This document shows positions 20,896 to 31,642 of a stretch of 64,000 nt of DNA, in pieces. Origin of the DNA: Cycloclasticus sp. symbiont of Poecilosclerida sp. M (lineage in GTDB: Bacteria; Pseudomonadota; Gammaproteobacteria; Methylococcales; Cycloclasticaceae); NCBI GenBank assembly GCA_002101225.1, contig LWTN01000243.1, positions 1 to 64,000 of the forward strand, read 5' to 3'. The notes beneath the pieces were generated by a model that saw only the letters and a program-made list of their open reading frames with translations, did no database searches and was not told where the DNA came from. Positions within the stretch are counted from its first letter, which is position 1, and every line of letters starts with the position of its first letter. Both the position numbers and the translations under genes were made by a program.

Positions 20896-22023
20896 ATGTC
20901 ATTTACAGAGGATGATAAGCGGTTTATGGAGCTGGCTTTAGCGCTAGCGGAGAAAGGCCGCTACACAACTCAACCAAATCCCATGGTCGGTTGTGTGCTG
21001 GTAAAAAACGATACTCTTATCGGGCAAGGCTATCACGAAAAAGCAGCTGGCCCACACGCAGAGATTAATGCAATTACGCAAGCCACCGAAAACACCCAAG
21101 GCGCTATAGCTTACGTAAGCTTGGAACCGTGTAGTCATACAGGCAAGACACCACCCTGTGTAAATGCGTTGATTAAAGCGGGTGTCTCAAAAGTAATCGT
21201 GGCGCTGCAAGACCCGAACCCGCTGGTTGCAGGCCAAGGGATTAGTGCGCTAAAAGAGGCTGGAATATCTGTGTTAGTCGGCTTATTACAGGAACAAGCT
21301 GCGGCATTGAATAAAGGCTTTTTGCAACGCATGAGAACGGGTAATCCGCGTGTGCTCAGCAAGATTGCTATGAGCCTTGATGGGCGAACAGCCATGGCAT
21401 CTGGAGAAAGCAAATGGATAACAGGTGAGGCCGCGCGCGAAGATGTTCATCGCTTGCGTGCCCAAAGTGGGGCGGTGTTGACGGGCATTGGTACGGTTCT
21501 AGAAGACAACCCACAGCTGACCGTTCGTAAAGGAATTGACCCTTTGGCTGACCTGCAGCCACTTCGCGTGGTATTGGATTCTAAGTTGCAAACGCCCGTC
21601 GGCTCGAGTTTGACGGGAGGGGCAGGTTCTTGCGTTATTTTGACGTGCAGCCAAGATGTAGAGAAGAAATTCGCGCTTGAGAGAACGGGGTTTGTTGTTG
21701 TCGTATTGCCCGTTGATAGCAACAATAAACTCTGTCTACAGGCTGTAATGGACTGGTTAGGCGAACAAGAAATTAATGACGTGATGGTTGAGGCAGGCAG
21801 TAAACTGAATGGCGCGTTGTTACAAGCCGGGTTAATTGATGAGCTTATCGTCTATCTCGCGCCCGCTATTTTAGGCGATGCGTCGAGGGGTGCGTTTAAT
21901 TTACCGGATGTTTTGGCCTTATCAGATAAGGTTGAATTGGACTTTAAGGGCGTTTCCACCCTAGGCGATGATTTGAAATTACACTACGGTGTTGTAAAAC
22001 GGAAAAAGGAAACAGGGGTTTAA
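20896..22023 (+). CDS. ribD: Bifunctional diaminohydroxyphosphoribosylaminopyrimidine deaminase/uracil reductase
   Basis: HAEINAI, SLEPCSHTGKTPPC, reductase domain. Confidence 0.96.
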   Translation: MSFTEDDKRFMELALALAEKGRYTTQPNPMVGCVLVKNDTLIGQGYHEKAAGPHAEINAITQATENTQGAIAYVSLEPCSHTGKTPPCVNALIKAGVSKVIVALQDPNPLVAGQGISALKEAGISVLVGLLQEQAAALNKGFLQRMRTGNPRVLSKIAMSLDGRTAMASGESKWITGEAAREDVHRLRAQSGAVLTGIGTVLEDNPQLTVRKGIDPLADLQPLRVVLDSKLQTPVGSSLTGGAGSCVILTCSQDVEKKFALERTGFVVVVLPVDSNNKLCLQAVMDWLGEQEINDVMVEAGSKLNGALLQAGLIDELIVYLAPAILGDASRGAFNLPDVLALSDKVELDFKGVSTLGDDLKLHYGVVKRKKETGV

Positions 22024-22674
22024 GTGTTTACAGGCATCATTCAAGCGATTGGAGAAATTGCACAAGTTGAGCAGCGGCAAGGTGACGTGCGGCTAACGGT
22101 TGCAACGGCTGATTTAGACCTGAGCGATGCGCAGTTGGGCGATAGCATAGCAGTTAATGGCGTTTGTTTAACGGCCATTATTTTAAATGAGAAACAGTTT
22201 GTAGCCGATGTGTCGGTGGAAACTTTAACTGCAACCACGATGGGTGATATACAAGTCGGAACCCAGGTCAATCTTGAGTGCGCGTTGCAAGCGCAGACAC
22301 GCTTGGGCGGGCATATGGTCAGTGGCCATGTGGATGGTGTGGGTGAAGTGTTAGAGCGTAAAGTTGATGCCAGGTCCGTGCGGTTCACTTTTGCTATGCC
22401 AAAAGAGTTGGCGCGCTACGTGGCGCAAAAAGGCTCTATTTGTATTGATGGAATCAGTCTAACGGTAAACAGTGTTGATGACGCGTCGTTCTCGGTAAAC
22501 ATAGTGCCGCATACACTGGAGATGACAACGCTCGGTAAACGAAACGTTGGCGATGCAGTTAACCTTGAAGTGGATGTTATCGCCCGTTATATAGAAAGAC
22601 TGATGATCGGTGGTGAAGGTAGTACGTCTACGGTGGATTATAAAACCTTATTAAAAGACAGTGGATTCAAATAA
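22024..22674 (+). CDS. ribE: Riboflavin synthase alpha subunit
   Basis: MFTGIIQAIGEI and SVNGVCLT-type repeats (GTG start). Confidence 0.96.
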   Translation: MFTGIIQAIGEIAQVEQRQGDVRLTVATADLDLSDAQLGDSIAVNGVCLTAIILNEKQFVADVSVETLTATTMGDIQVGTQVNLECALQAQTRLGGHMVSGHVDGVGEVLERKVDARSVRFTFAMPKELARYVAQKGSICIDGISLTVNSVDDASFSVNIVPHTLEMTTLGKRNVGDAVNLEVDVIARYIERLMIGGEGSTSTVDYKTLLKDSGFK

Positions 22675-22769
22675 GCTCTGATTAACGGCGTGCGATGTCG
22701 TGCTGATAGTTCCAGTCAAGCTTTGGAATCGGCTACAATACCGCACTTAAAACCCAATAAAAACGTGTT

Positions 22770-23873
22770 ATGGATAGTATTGAAGAAATTATAGAAGATC
22801 TTCGTCAAGGCAAAATTGTCGTGATTATGGATGACGAAGACCGCGAAAATGAAGGTGATCTTTTGATGGTCGCCGAACACGTTCGTCCACAAGATATTAA
22901 TTTTATGGCGCGTTATGGTCGCGGTCTCATTTGTTTAACTTTAACACGTGAGCGCTGTCAACAATTGCGCTTGCCCTTGATGGTGAACGATAACCAAGCG
23001 GCTTTCTCGACTAACTTCACTATTTCAATTGAAGCGGCCGAAGGCGTGACGACGGGCATTTCTGCTGGTGATAGAGCTAAAACAGTTTTGGCGGCGACTA
23101 ACCCTAATGCAGAGGCGACTGACCTTGTTCAGCCAGGCCACATTTTTCCCTTAATGGCACAACCCGGTGGTGTTCTGGCGCGTTCAGGGCATACCGAAGC
23201 GGGTTGTGACTTGGCGCGTTTGGCGGGCTCTGAGGCGGCCGCGGTGATTGTTGAGATTCTAAACGAAGACGGAACAATGGCTAGACGCGATGATCTAAAA
23301 GCGTTTGCGCAGGAACACGATTTAAAGATCGGTACGATTGCGGATTTAATCCACTATCGCATTCAGAATGAAAAAACTATAGAAGAGGTGAGTAGCTGTA
23401 GCTACCCAACAGAGTTTGGTGACTTTCGTTTACACGCGTTTCAAGATCAAATCGATAACAAACTGCATTTGGCGCTAACGCTGGGTGAGGTTGATACCGA
23501 GGAGCCTGTGTTGGTTCGAGTGAATGCGAAAAACACACTGGCAGATTTATTGAACGGGACGGGCGATGATCGTTTTCCGTTGAAAGCTGCCATGCAGAAA
23601 ATAGCAGAAGAAGGGCGCGGCGCGCTCATTATCATCCGTGATCAAGAAGACAATCAATCGTTGGCAGAACACATTCACCAACAAGCATTAAAAGAAAATG
23701 GGGTGGCTGCTGCACAAGCGCCGCATGAAATTGACCCGCGAATCGTAGGCGTCGGTTGTCAAATATTATCCGAGCTGGGTATTAAGAAACTTAAGTTATT
23801 AGGCTCTGCGGTTCACTACACAGGGCTTGCGGGTTTTGATATTGAAATTACCGGGCATGTTTCGTTAGACTAG
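22770..23873 (+). CDS. ribBA: 3,4-dihydroxy-2-butanone 4-phosphate synthase with GTP cyclohydrolase II-like domain
   Basis: IVIMDDEDRENEGDLLMVAEHV; C-terminal GCHII-like domain. Confidence 0.93.
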   Translation: MDSIEEIIEDLRQGKIVVIMDDEDRENEGDLLMVAEHVRPQDINFMARYGRGLICLTLTRERCQQLRLPLMVNDNQAAFSTNFTISIEAAEGVTTGISAGDRAKTVLAATNPNAEATDLVQPGHIFPLMAQPGGVLARSGHTEAGCDLARLAGSEAAAVIVEILNEDGTMARRDDLKAFAQEHDLKIGTIADLIHYRIQNEKTIEEVSSCSYPTEFGDFRLHAFQDQIDNKLHLALTLGEVDTEEPVLVRVNAKNTLADLLNGTGDDRFPLKAAMQKIAEEGRGALIIIRDQEDNQSLAEHIHQQALKENGVAAAQAPHEIDPRIVGVGCQILSELGIKKLKLLGSAVHYTGLAGFDIEITGHVSLD

Positions 23874-23920
23874 GTTTATACGGAAACAATTTTAAACAAT
23901 AAAATTAATGGCATAAAAAA

Positions 23921-24394
23921 ATGGCAAAAACATTTGAAGGAAACATGGTAGGGCGCGATGGACGATATTGTCTATTGGTTGCGCGCTTTAATAGCTTTAT
24001 TGTTGAGCAGCTTGAGTCTGGTGCGCTAGATACGCTGGTTCGTCATGGCGTGGGCAGACAAAATATTGATATAGTGCGTGTGCCAGGTGCGTTTGAAATG
24101 CCCTTAGCGGCACAAAAAATAGCGGCTAAGAATGAATACGACGCCATTGTTGGTCTGGGCGCTGTAATCCGTGGCGGCACCCCGCACTTTGAGTACGTTT
24201 CAGGTGAGGTGACTGAAGGGTTGGCGACAGTTTCTTTGCAAGCTGGATTGCCAATAGCATTCGGCGTGCTGACCGTTGATTCAATCGAGCAAGCTATTGA
24301 AAGGGCGGGTACTAAAGCGGGCAATAAAGGCGCTGAGGCCGCCTTGTCTGCAATCGAAATGGTCGATTTACTTAAGGTGCTAGATAGCGAATGA
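23921..24394 (+). CDS. ribH: 6,7-dimethyl-8-ribityllumazine synthase
   Basis: [29 protein letters not shown]. Confidence 0.96.
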   Translation: MAKTFEGNMVGRDGRYCLLVARFNSFIVEQLESGALDTLVRHGVGRQNIDIVRVPGAFEMPLAAQKIAAKNEYDAIVGLGAVIRGGTPHFEYVSGEVTEGLATVSLQAGLPIAFGVLTVDSIEQAIERAGTKAGNKGAEAALSAIEMVDLLKVLDSE

Positions 24395-24404
24395 GCCTAG
24401 ATTT

Positions 24405-24953
24405 ATGAGTTCACCTAAAAGTGGTGCGCGACACGTTGCGCTGCAAGCTTTGTATCAGTGGCAGATGACCGGTGATAATTTACAAGACATTCAGAATCAA
24501 TTTGAAGAGAGTGCAGAGAGCGGTGCTTTCCATAAAAATTATTTCAAAAGCTTGTTATTTGGCGTGGTCGAGAAACTCAGTGAGTTGGATGAAATAATCA
24601 GTCAGTTTACCGATCGTGAATTAGAAAAGATTGACCCAATCGAGAAGGCCGTTTTAAGGTTAGGTACGTTCGAGATGCTGTGTAAGCAGGAAGTTCCTTT
24701 TCGTGTTGTTATCAATGAGTCAGTAGATTTGGCTAAGCGATTTGGTTCAGAAAAAAGTCACGCTTACGTGAACAGCATTTTGGATAAGGTCGCGTATAAA
24801 ACACGCCCGTTAGAAATGCCGAAAGCCAAACGAAAAAAAGCACAATCTAAAAAAGTCAGGAAGGTTGTCGTACGAAAAGTAGGGGCGGCTAAGCGCTCAG
24901 CTAAAAAGCCAACGGTACGCATTACTAAAGCGCCTTCAAAGAAGACGTTCTAG
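24405..24953 (+). CDS. nusB: Transcription antitermination factor NusB with basic C-terminal extension
   Basis: ARHVALQALYQWQ, KSHAYVNSILDKVA; Lys-rich tail. Confidence 0.94.
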   Translation: MSSPKSGARHVALQALYQWQMTGDNLQDIQNQFEESAESGAFHKNYFKSLLFGVVEKLSELDEIISQFTDRELEKIDPIEKAVLRLGTFEMLCKQEVPFRVVINESVDLAKRFGSEKSHAYVNSILDKVAYKTRPLEMPKAKRKKAQSKKVRKVVVRKVGAAKRSAKKPTVRITKAPSKKTF

Positions 24954-24966
24954 ACGGGGCGGTGTT

Positions 24967-25923
24967 ATGTCGTTGTCTGAATTTCAAATCATAAAAAAGT
25001 TCTTCACTTCGTGCTTTAGTGCGGCTGTGCCTGCAAAGCTGGGCATAGGGGATGACTGCGCGTTAATTGACGTGCCACCAGAGATGCATGTCGCGGTTAG
25101 TACGGATACATTGGTCGAAGGCGTACACTTTTTAGAAAACAGCGACCCGTATTTATTAGGTCATAAAGCCCTTGCTGTTAACTTGAGTGATTTAGCCGCA
25201 ATGGGCGCAAAGCCTGCGTGGGTTTCTATGGCGCTAACGATACCAAAGGTTGATGAAAAATGGTTGTCGGCTTTTAGTGATGGCTTTTTTCAATTAGCGC
25301 AGAAATACAAAATTCAGCTCATCGGGGGTGATACTACCCGAGGGCCTTTAGCGATTAGCTTAACGGTTATGGGTTTGTTGCCGAGTGGCAAAGGCCTTAA
25401 ACGATCGGGCGCGAAAATTGGCGATGGCGTGTACGTTACTGGAAAGATGGGCAGTGCAGGGCTGGGTTTAAAGAAGGCTGTAGCGAACAGTGTAAACCCG
25501 AGTGATGTCGATTTGATGCGTTATTTACAGCCGGAGCCGTGTGTTGATGCTGGCTTGAACTTACTTGGAAAAGCGACCTCGTGCATCGATGTCTCAGATG
25601 GTTTGGCTGCGGATTTAAGTCATATTCTTAAGGCGAGTAAAGTCGGAGCAATCCTAGAGCACGCGAGCTTACCGATGAGCTTAAGTGTTAAGGAGAATAT
25701 TGAAATGAGGGGTGATTGGCAGTGGCCGTATTCAAGTGGTGATGATTACCAGTTATGTTTCACAATGCCGGAGACGCTAGAAAGCTGCTTCAACACAAGT
25801 GCTTGGGATGAAATAGAAAACCCGATTAGAATTGGTCGTGTTGTGGCAGAGCCAGGTTTAGTGTTGCAATATAATGGTGAGCAAGTTGTCTATTCAAGTG
25901 GAGGGTATGAACATTTCAAGTAA
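24967..25923 (+). CDS. thiL: Thiamine-monophosphate kinase
   Basis: GIGDDCALI, AVSTDTLVEGVHF, AVNLSDLAAMGA. Confidence 0.96.
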   Translation: MSLSEFQIIKKFFTSCFSAAVPAKLGIGDDCALIDVPPEMHVAVSTDTLVEGVHFLENSDPYLLGHKALAVNLSDLAAMGAKPAWVSMALTIPKVDEKWLSAFSDGFFQLAQKYKIQLIGGDTTRGPLAISLTVMGLLPSGKGLKRSGAKIGDGVYVTGKMGSAGLGLKKAVANSVNPSDVDLMRYLQPEPCVDAGLNLLGKATSCIDVSDGLAADLSHILKASKVGAILEHASLPMSLSVKENIEMRGDWQWPYSSGDDYQLCFTMPETLESCFNTSAWDEIENPIRIGRVVAEPGLVLQYNGEQVVYSSGGYEHFK

Positions 25924-26398
25924 CGTTAAAACGCCGACGCTAAAACAATTGATGAAGAACCCCGTGCACTTTTTAGCCTTTGGCTTCGGCTCTGGTTTGA
26001 GTCCTAAAGCGCCAGGCACTATGGGTACGCTGGTGGCGATACCTATTTACTGCGTGATGGCGCAGCTTTCGCCGACTTTGTATATGGTCTTGTTGGCGGG
26101 TATCGTGGCGGCAGGTTTTTGGTTGTGTGGAAAAACGGCACAAGACATCGGTGTGCGCGATCACGGGGGAATTGTTTGGGATGAAATTGCGGGTTTATTG
26201 CTAACGCTAGCGTGGGTATCGCCCAGCTGGCAAAACATAGCTATAGGTTTTATATTCTTCAGATTCTTCGATATCGTTAAACCATGGCCCATTAGTTGGT
26301 TGGATAGAGAGTTAAAAGGCGGTACGGGCATTATGGTAGATGACCTCGTTGCAGGGCTTTTTGCTGCTGCTTGTTTGTATTTAACGCAACTTGTCTAG
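25907..26398 (+). CDS. pgpA: Phosphatidylglycerophosphatase A
   Basis: GSGLSPKAPGTMGTL, WDEIAG, DDLVAG. Confidence 0.95.
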   Translation: MNISSNVKTPTLKQLMKNPVHFLAFGFGSGLSPKAPGTMGTLVAIPIYCVMAQLSPTLYMVLLAGIVAAGFWLCGKTAQDIGVRDHGGIVWDEIAGLLLTLAWVSPSWQNIAIGFIFFRFFDIVKPWPISWLDRELKGGTGIMVDDLVAGLFAAACLYLTQLV

Positions 26399-26493
26399 TA
26401 AAAAAATTGGCACATAAATACACAGATATTTAATTATTTTTGATTGTCAAATAGCTTCAACTCTAGTATTATTTCGTCTCTTAACGGATGCGG

Positions 26494-26570
<77 letters not shown>

Positions 26571-26644
26571 TTTATTTTGCTGCCCCAGTTGGGGTATTTT
26601 TATTTAAACCGACCAAGTTTAATTACGCAGTTCGGTTATAGATA

Positions 26645-26664
26645 GGGCCATAGGCCCTTTTTTT
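26645..26664 (+). terminator. Terminator/attenuator hairpin before rimP
   Basis: GGGCC-ATA-GGCCC-T7. Confidence 0.75.
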
Positions 26665-26695
26665 GTATTTAAAATTTATTTGGATGAATGACTAA

Positions 26696-27157
26696 ATGAA
26701 TCAGGCCCCAACTAAAATTTTAGAGTTGATTGAGCCCGTAGTAACAGGCTTGGGGTACGAATTTGTAGGTGCTGAACTGATAGGGCAAGGGAAAGCCTCT
26801 ATACTTAGGGTTTATATTGACGCTGAAGGTAGCATTCTGGTTACCGACTGCTCTAAGGTGAGTCATCAAATAAGTGGTGTAATGGACGTGGAAGACCCCA
26901 TAAGTGGCCAGTACGCTTTGGAGGTGTCATCACCTGGCTTGGAAAGGCCGATGTTTACGCTGGAGCAGTTTAGTCGATTTAAAAAGTCGACCGTTAAGTT
27001 GGAATTACGTCAGGCGACACTAGAGGGTCAACGACGTTTTACCGGAGAAATTTTAGACGTGGTAGGCGAAATAATTCATTTGCACGTGGATGAAGAAGAA
27101 ATTGAAATACCGTTCGCGCTGATAAAAAAAGCACGAATTGTGACTAATTATAAATAG
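26696..27157 (+). CDS. rimP: Ribosome maturation factor RimP
   Basis: Position in the nusA operon; GYEFVGAELIGQGKASILRVYIDAEG. Confidence 0.95.
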   Translation: MNQAPTKILELIEPVVTGLGYEFVGAELIGQGKASILRVYIDAEGSILVTDCSKVSHQISGVMDVEDPISGQYALEVSSPGLERPMFTLEQFSRFKKSTVKLELRQATLEGQRRFTGEILDVVGEIIHLHVDEEEIEIPFALIKKARIVTNYK

Positions 27158-27165
27158 GATTTAAG

Positions 27166-28668
27166 ATGGCTAACAAAGAGATTTTAATGATTGTTGACGT
27201 TGTGTCTAACGAAAAAGAGATTGAACAAAGTGTGTTGTTTGACGCGCTTGAAGCGGCTCTTGCGATGGCAACTAAAAAGAAATATGCGAAAGACGTAGAT
27301 GTTCGTGTGTCCATTGATACAGAAACGGGTGACTACGAATCTTTCAGACGCTGGGAGGCTGTTGAAGCTGATGAAGGATTTGAAGGCGGAATAGAAAGAC
27401 CCGACGCTCAACTGTTATTGGCAGACGCGCAAAAGAAGAATGCGGATATCGCTATTGGAGAGTTTATTGAAGAGCCGATTGATTCCGTAGAGTTTGGCCG
27501 CATTGGTGCGCAAGCGGCAAAGCAAGTTATCGTGCAAAAAGTACGTGAAGCCGAGCGTAAAAAAGTTTATGAACTTTATAAAGATAAAGTGGGCGATTTA
27601 GTAACGGGCGTTATTAAACGAATCGAACGCGGCAATGTATTTCTTGATTTAGAAGGTGCGGCAGAAGCTATTATTCCTCGGGGCGAGATGATTCCACGTG
27701 AACCCGTGCGTGTGGGTGATCGAATTCGTGGCTATTTAAAAGAAGTTGAAGAAGTCGTGCGTGGACCGCAGCTAACGGTAACGCGTAGCGCTCCAGCTTT
27801 ATTGATTGCGCTATTTGAGCTAGAGGTGCCTGAAGTGGGTGACGGCCTGATTGAGATTTTAGGCGCTGCAAGAGACCCCGGTTCGCGAGCAAAGATTGCC
27901 GTGCGAACGCGTGATCAGCGTTTAGATCCAGTGGGCGCTTGTGTTGGTATGCGTGGCTCACGTGTACAAGCAGTGTCGAACGAATTAGCAGGTGAGCGTG
28001 TCGATATTATTTTATGGGACGACAACGACGCGCAGTTTGTGATTAATGCCATGTCACCCGCTGAGGTGGTAGGGATTGTTCTGGACGAAGATAAGCACAG
28101 TATGGACGTGTCGGTTAAGGATGAAACCTTGTCGCAGGCTATTGGTCGTGGTGGGCAAAATGTTCGTTTAGCCAGTGATTTGACCGGTTGGACGTTGAAT
28201 GTGATGAGCGAAACGCAAGCTGAAGAGCAGGCAGAAACTCAAGATGGTGAACACGTTCAGCAAATTATGGAAGACATCGACGTGGATGAAGACGTCGCGT
28301 TGATTCTTGTGCAAGAAGGTTATACATCAATTGATGATATAGGCTTGGTTGCATTGGAAGAACTTGCCGCGATTGAAGAGTTTGATGAAGATATTGCCGG
28401 AGAAATTCAACAACGTGCGAATGACGCGTTGTTAATTAAAGCGATTGCATCAGAAGAAGTGTTGGAAGAACACGAACCCGCTAAAGATTTGCTTGAAATG
28501 GAAGGTATGGAGCGTGAGCTTGCGTATCAATTGGCGAGCAAAGGAGTTGTTACAATGGAAGATTTAGCCGAGCAAGCCGTTGATGAGTTGATTGAAATAA
28601 TTGACGTAGATGAAGAAAAAGCAGGCGCGTTAATTCTTAAAGCACGTGAACCTTGGTTTGCTGAATAA
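27166..28668 (+). CDS. nusA: Transcription termination/antitermination factor NusA
   Basis: S1/KH domains, DPVGACVGMRGSRVQAV. Confidence 0.97.
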   Translation: MANKEILMIVDVVSNEKEIEQSVLFDALEAALAMATKKKYAKDVDVRVSIDTETGDYESFRRWEAVEADEGFEGGIERPDAQLLLADAQKKNADIAIGEFIEEPIDSVEFGRIGAQAAKQVIVQKVREAERKKVYELYKDKVGDLVTGVIKRIERGNVFLDLEGAAEAIIPRGEMIPREPVRVGDRIRGYLKEVEEVVRGPQLTVTRSAPALLIALFELEVPEVGDGLIEILGAARDPGSRAKIAVRTRDQRLDPVGACVGMRGSRVQAVSNELAGERVDIILWDDNDAQFVINAMSPAEVVGIVLDEDKHSMDVSVKDETLSQAIGRGGQNVRLASDLTGWTLNVMSETQAEEQAETQDGEHVQQIMEDIDVDEDVALILVQEGYTSIDDIGLVALEELAAIEEFDEDIAGEIQQRANDALLIKAIASEEVLEEHEPAKDLLEMEGMERELAYQLASKGVVTMEDLAEQAVDELIEIIDVDEEKAGALILKAREPWFAE

Positions 28669-28693
28669 GCGATAACTATCTGGAGATAAAGCC

Positions 28694-31228
28694 ATGGCCG
28701 ATATTACAGTTAAAAATTTAGCAAAAGTAGTTGGGACAACTGCAGAAAAGTTAGTGCTCCAGCTAAAGGATGCAGGTGTTAAAGTTAAAGACGAGTCATC
28801 CTCTTTAAGTGAAGCTGATAAAATGAAGCTGCTTGCGCACCTTCGTGAGAGTCACGGTAAAGCTAAAGTAGAAATTTCAGGCCCAAAAAAAGTCACGTTA
28901 AAACGACGTTCGGTCACTGAGTTAAAGCAAGGTCGTGGCAGAGGTAAGCCAACAGGTACTGTCAGCATTGAAGTGCGTAAAAAGAAAACAGCAGGCCGCT
29001 CAGCAGAAGAAATCGCGACGGGCTTATCGGCTGAGGAAATTGAGGCCGCAAAAAAAGCGGCTGATGAGCACGAAAAGTTGGTCGCAGAAAAAGAGCAAGT
29101 ACGTGAGAAAGAGCAAAGCAGGCTACAAAAAAACAAACAAGATGAGTTTGATAAAAAAGTACAGGCAGTAGCTGATGACGACGCTAAAGCGCAGGTTAAG
29201 CTTGAATTAGAGCAGGCTGAAAAAGAAGCGAGTACGAAGCCTGCAGAAAAACCTGTAGCGGCGGCTCCAAGCGATGCAAAATCGAAAGACCCTGCCCGTA
29301 AGGCTGATAAGAAGAAAGGTGGCGGAAAGTCTAAACCCACATTCCAAGGGCGCGAGAAATTACACGTCGCCAGTTCACGTGGTGGACGACGTAAGAAGAA
29401 GCCTCATAGGGCGAGCAGCGTAAGAATTGAGGCCGGCGATGAACATGGCTTTAACGCACCGACAGAAAAGATTACTTATGAAGTTGAAATAGCAGAAACG
29501 ATTATGGTTTCTGAGCTCGCGCAAAAAATGAACATTAAGGCCGGCGAAGTCATCAAAGTGTTGATGGGTCTCGGTACCATGGCGACCATTAATCAGGCGC
29601 TAGACCAAGACACAGCCGTTATTATTGTCGAAGAAATGGGACACACCCCAGTCTTGAAGAGTGCTGATGATATTCAAGAAAAAATGATTTCTGAGGTGGT
29701 TGAATCAGGTGCAGAAGAAATGCCACGGGGTCCTGTCGTAACAATTATGGGACACGTTGATCACGGTAAGACATCGCTGCTCGACTATATCCGCAAAAGT
29801 CGTGTGGCTGCTGGGGAATCCGGTGGTATTACGCAACATATTGGCGCTTATCGAGTGAAACAAGGCGATAGCATGGTGACTTTTATTGATACGCCAGGTC
29901 ACGCAGCTTTTACCGCTATGCGTGCTCGTGGTGCGCAAATGACCGACTTAGTTATCCTCGTTGTTGCTGCGGATGACGGTGTTATGCAGCAGACCAAAGA
30001 AGCCGTTGAGCACTCACGCGCGGCCGGTGTTCCAATGATTGTCGCCGTCAATAAGATGGATAAAGAGGGCGTTCAGCCTGACAAAGTTAAAAATGAATTA
30101 GCAGCGATTGAAGTTACACCTGAAGATTGGGGTGGAGATACACAGTTTGTCCACGTTTCTGCGTTAACCGGTGACGGGGTTAACGAATTATTAGAAGCGA
30201 TCGCCCTGCAAGCTGAGCTGCTTGAATTAAAAGCACCTGTTGATGCAGCTGCCGTAGGCGCAGTAGTTGAATCACGTTTAGATAAAGGCCGTGGTGCGAT
30301 TGCGACTATTTTGGTTCAAAAAGGTACTTTACGGGTCGGCGATTATATTGTCGCGGGTGAATCGCATGGTCGCATTAAAGCCATGTTTGATGAGCACGGC
30401 AAAACCGTTAAAGAAGCAGGTCCATCTGTGCCGGTTGAAGTGCTTGGCCTATCAAGTACAACAGAGGCAGGGGTTGAGGTTTACGGTGCAAAAAGCGAAC
30501 GCAAAGTGCGTGAAATTGCTGAGTTCCGTCAAAATAAAACTAAGCTTGCGAGGCAAGCCAAGCAACAAGCTGCAAAATTAGAACAAGCCTTCTCTCAAAT
30601 GGAAGAGGGTGATGTGTCAGTGATGAACGTCGTCGTCAAAGCGGATGTACACGGTAGTTTGGAAGCGCTTAAAGACTCGCTAACTCAATTGTCTACAGAC
30701 GAAGTGAAGGTGTCTATCGTTGCAAGTGGCGTTGGGGGCATCAATGAAAGTGACGTGAATTTAGCGTCTGCATCCGATGCTATTATTATTGGTTTTAATG
30801 TGCGCGCCGATGCGAGTGCGCGTCGAGTCATCGAAAATCGCGGTGTGTCAGTTCGTTACTACAGCATTATTTATGACGTTATTGATGACGTAAGAGATGC
30901 GCTTTCTGGCTTATTAGCCCCTGACATTAAAGAAAAAATTGTTGGTATCGCAGATGTACGTGATGTGTTCCATTCTCCAAAACTGGGCGCTATTGCGGGT
31001 TGTATGGTCACAGAAGGCTTTGTAAAAAGAGACTTGCCCATTCGTGTGCTACGTGAAAGCGTCGTTATTTTCGAAGGACAGCTAGAATCACTCAGACGCT
31101 TTAAGGACGACGTGCAAGACGTTAAATCTGGCATGGAATGTGGTATCGGTGTGAAGAACTACAACGATGTAAAAGAAGGCGATCAGATTGAAGTCTTTGA
31201 CCGCATTGAAGTTAAAAGAAAACTGTGA
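28694..31228 (+). CDS. infB: Translation initiation factor IF-2
   Basis: [28 protein letters not shown]. Confidence 0.98.
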   Translation: MADITVKNLAKVVGTTAEKLVLQLKDAGVKVKDESSSLSEADKMKLLAHLRESHGKAKVEISGPKKVTLKRRSVTELKQGRGRGKPTGTVSIEVRKKKTAGRSAEEIATGLSAEEIEAAKKAADEHEKLVAEKEQVREKEQSRLQKNKQDEFDKKVQAVADDDAKAQVKLELEQAEKEASTKPAEKPVAAAPSDAKSKDPARKADKKKGGGKSKPTFQGREKLHVASSRGGRRKKKPHRASSVRIEAGDEHGFNAPTEKITYEVEIAETIMVSELAQKMNIKAGEVIKVLMGLGTMATINQALDQDTAVIIVEEMGHTPVLKSADDIQEKMISEVVESGAEEMPRGPVVTIMGHVDHGKTSLLDYIRKSRVAAGESGGITQHIGAYRVKQGDSMVTFIDTPGHAAFTAMRARGAQMTDLVILVVAADDGVMQQTKEAVEHSRAAGVPMIVAVNKMDKEGVQPDKVKNELAAIEVTPEDWGGDTQFVHVSALTGDGVNELLEAIALQAELLELKAPVDAAAVGAVVESRLDKGRGAIATILVQKGTLRVGDYIVAGESHGRIKAMFDEHGKTVKEAGPSVPVEVLGLSSTTEAGVEVYGAKSERKVREIAEFRQNKTKLARQAKQQAAKLEQAFSQMEEGDVSVMNVVVKADVHGSLEALKDSLTQLSTDEVKVSIVASGVGGINESDVNLASASDAIIIGFNVRADASARRVIENRGVSVRYYSIIYDVIDDVRDALSGLLAPDIKEKIVGIADVRDVFHSPKLGAIAGCMVTEGFVKRDLPIRVLRESVVIFEGQLESLRRFKDDVQDVKSGMECGIGVKNYNDVKEGDQIEVFDRIEVKRKL

Positions 31229-31261
31229 TTTGAACGCGTAGGCATAATTTAGGCCAGCTTA

Positions 31262-31642
31262 ATGCCCAGAGAGTTTTTACGTTTTCAGCGCGTTGCCCGT
31301 CAGTTACAGCGCGAGCTTGCCGTTACCTTACAGCAGGACATTAAAGACCCCGCAGTGGGTTTTGTTACTGTCAATGATGTAGATGTGACCAAAGACTTGT
31401 CTGTCGCTAAGGTGTATATCAGTGTCTTAACGACGAGCGCAAAGGAAGATAAAAACACCAGTATTACCGCGCTAAACCACGCGTCTAATTATATTCATGG
31501 GCTTGTATCAAAACGTATGCGTATGCGGATGGTGCCTGAGCTGCGATTCTTTTTAGACGAATCGACGGAACAGGGTATTAAGATGGATACTTTGTTAAAA
31601 GAAACGAATCCAGAAAACGATAAATCCAAAAAAGGTCAGTAA
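31262..31642 (+). CDS. rbfA: Ribosome-binding factor A
   Basis: Operon position; RVARQLQRELAVTLQQDIKDP. Confidence 0.95.
   Translation: MPREFLRFQRVARQLQRELAVTLQQDIKDPAVGFVTVNDVDVTKDLSVAKVYISVLTTSAKEDKNTSITALNHASNYIHGLVSKRMRMRMVPELRFFLDESTEQGIKMDTLLKETNPENDKSKKGQ

Noticed and set aside
22675-22769. FMN riboswitch upstream of ribBA
   Set aside because: No RFN-element consensus segments seen; the short leader has no matching structure
24800-24953. Lys-rich C-terminal tail of NusB as a novel fusion
   Set aside because: Basic low-complexity tails are common; no separate domain recognisable
28852-29340. 162-aa minus-strand ORF antisense to the infB N-terminal region
   Set aside because: Low-complexity Ser/Ala/Phe translation mirrors the Lys/Glu/Ala-rich IF-2 linker; a shadow ORF
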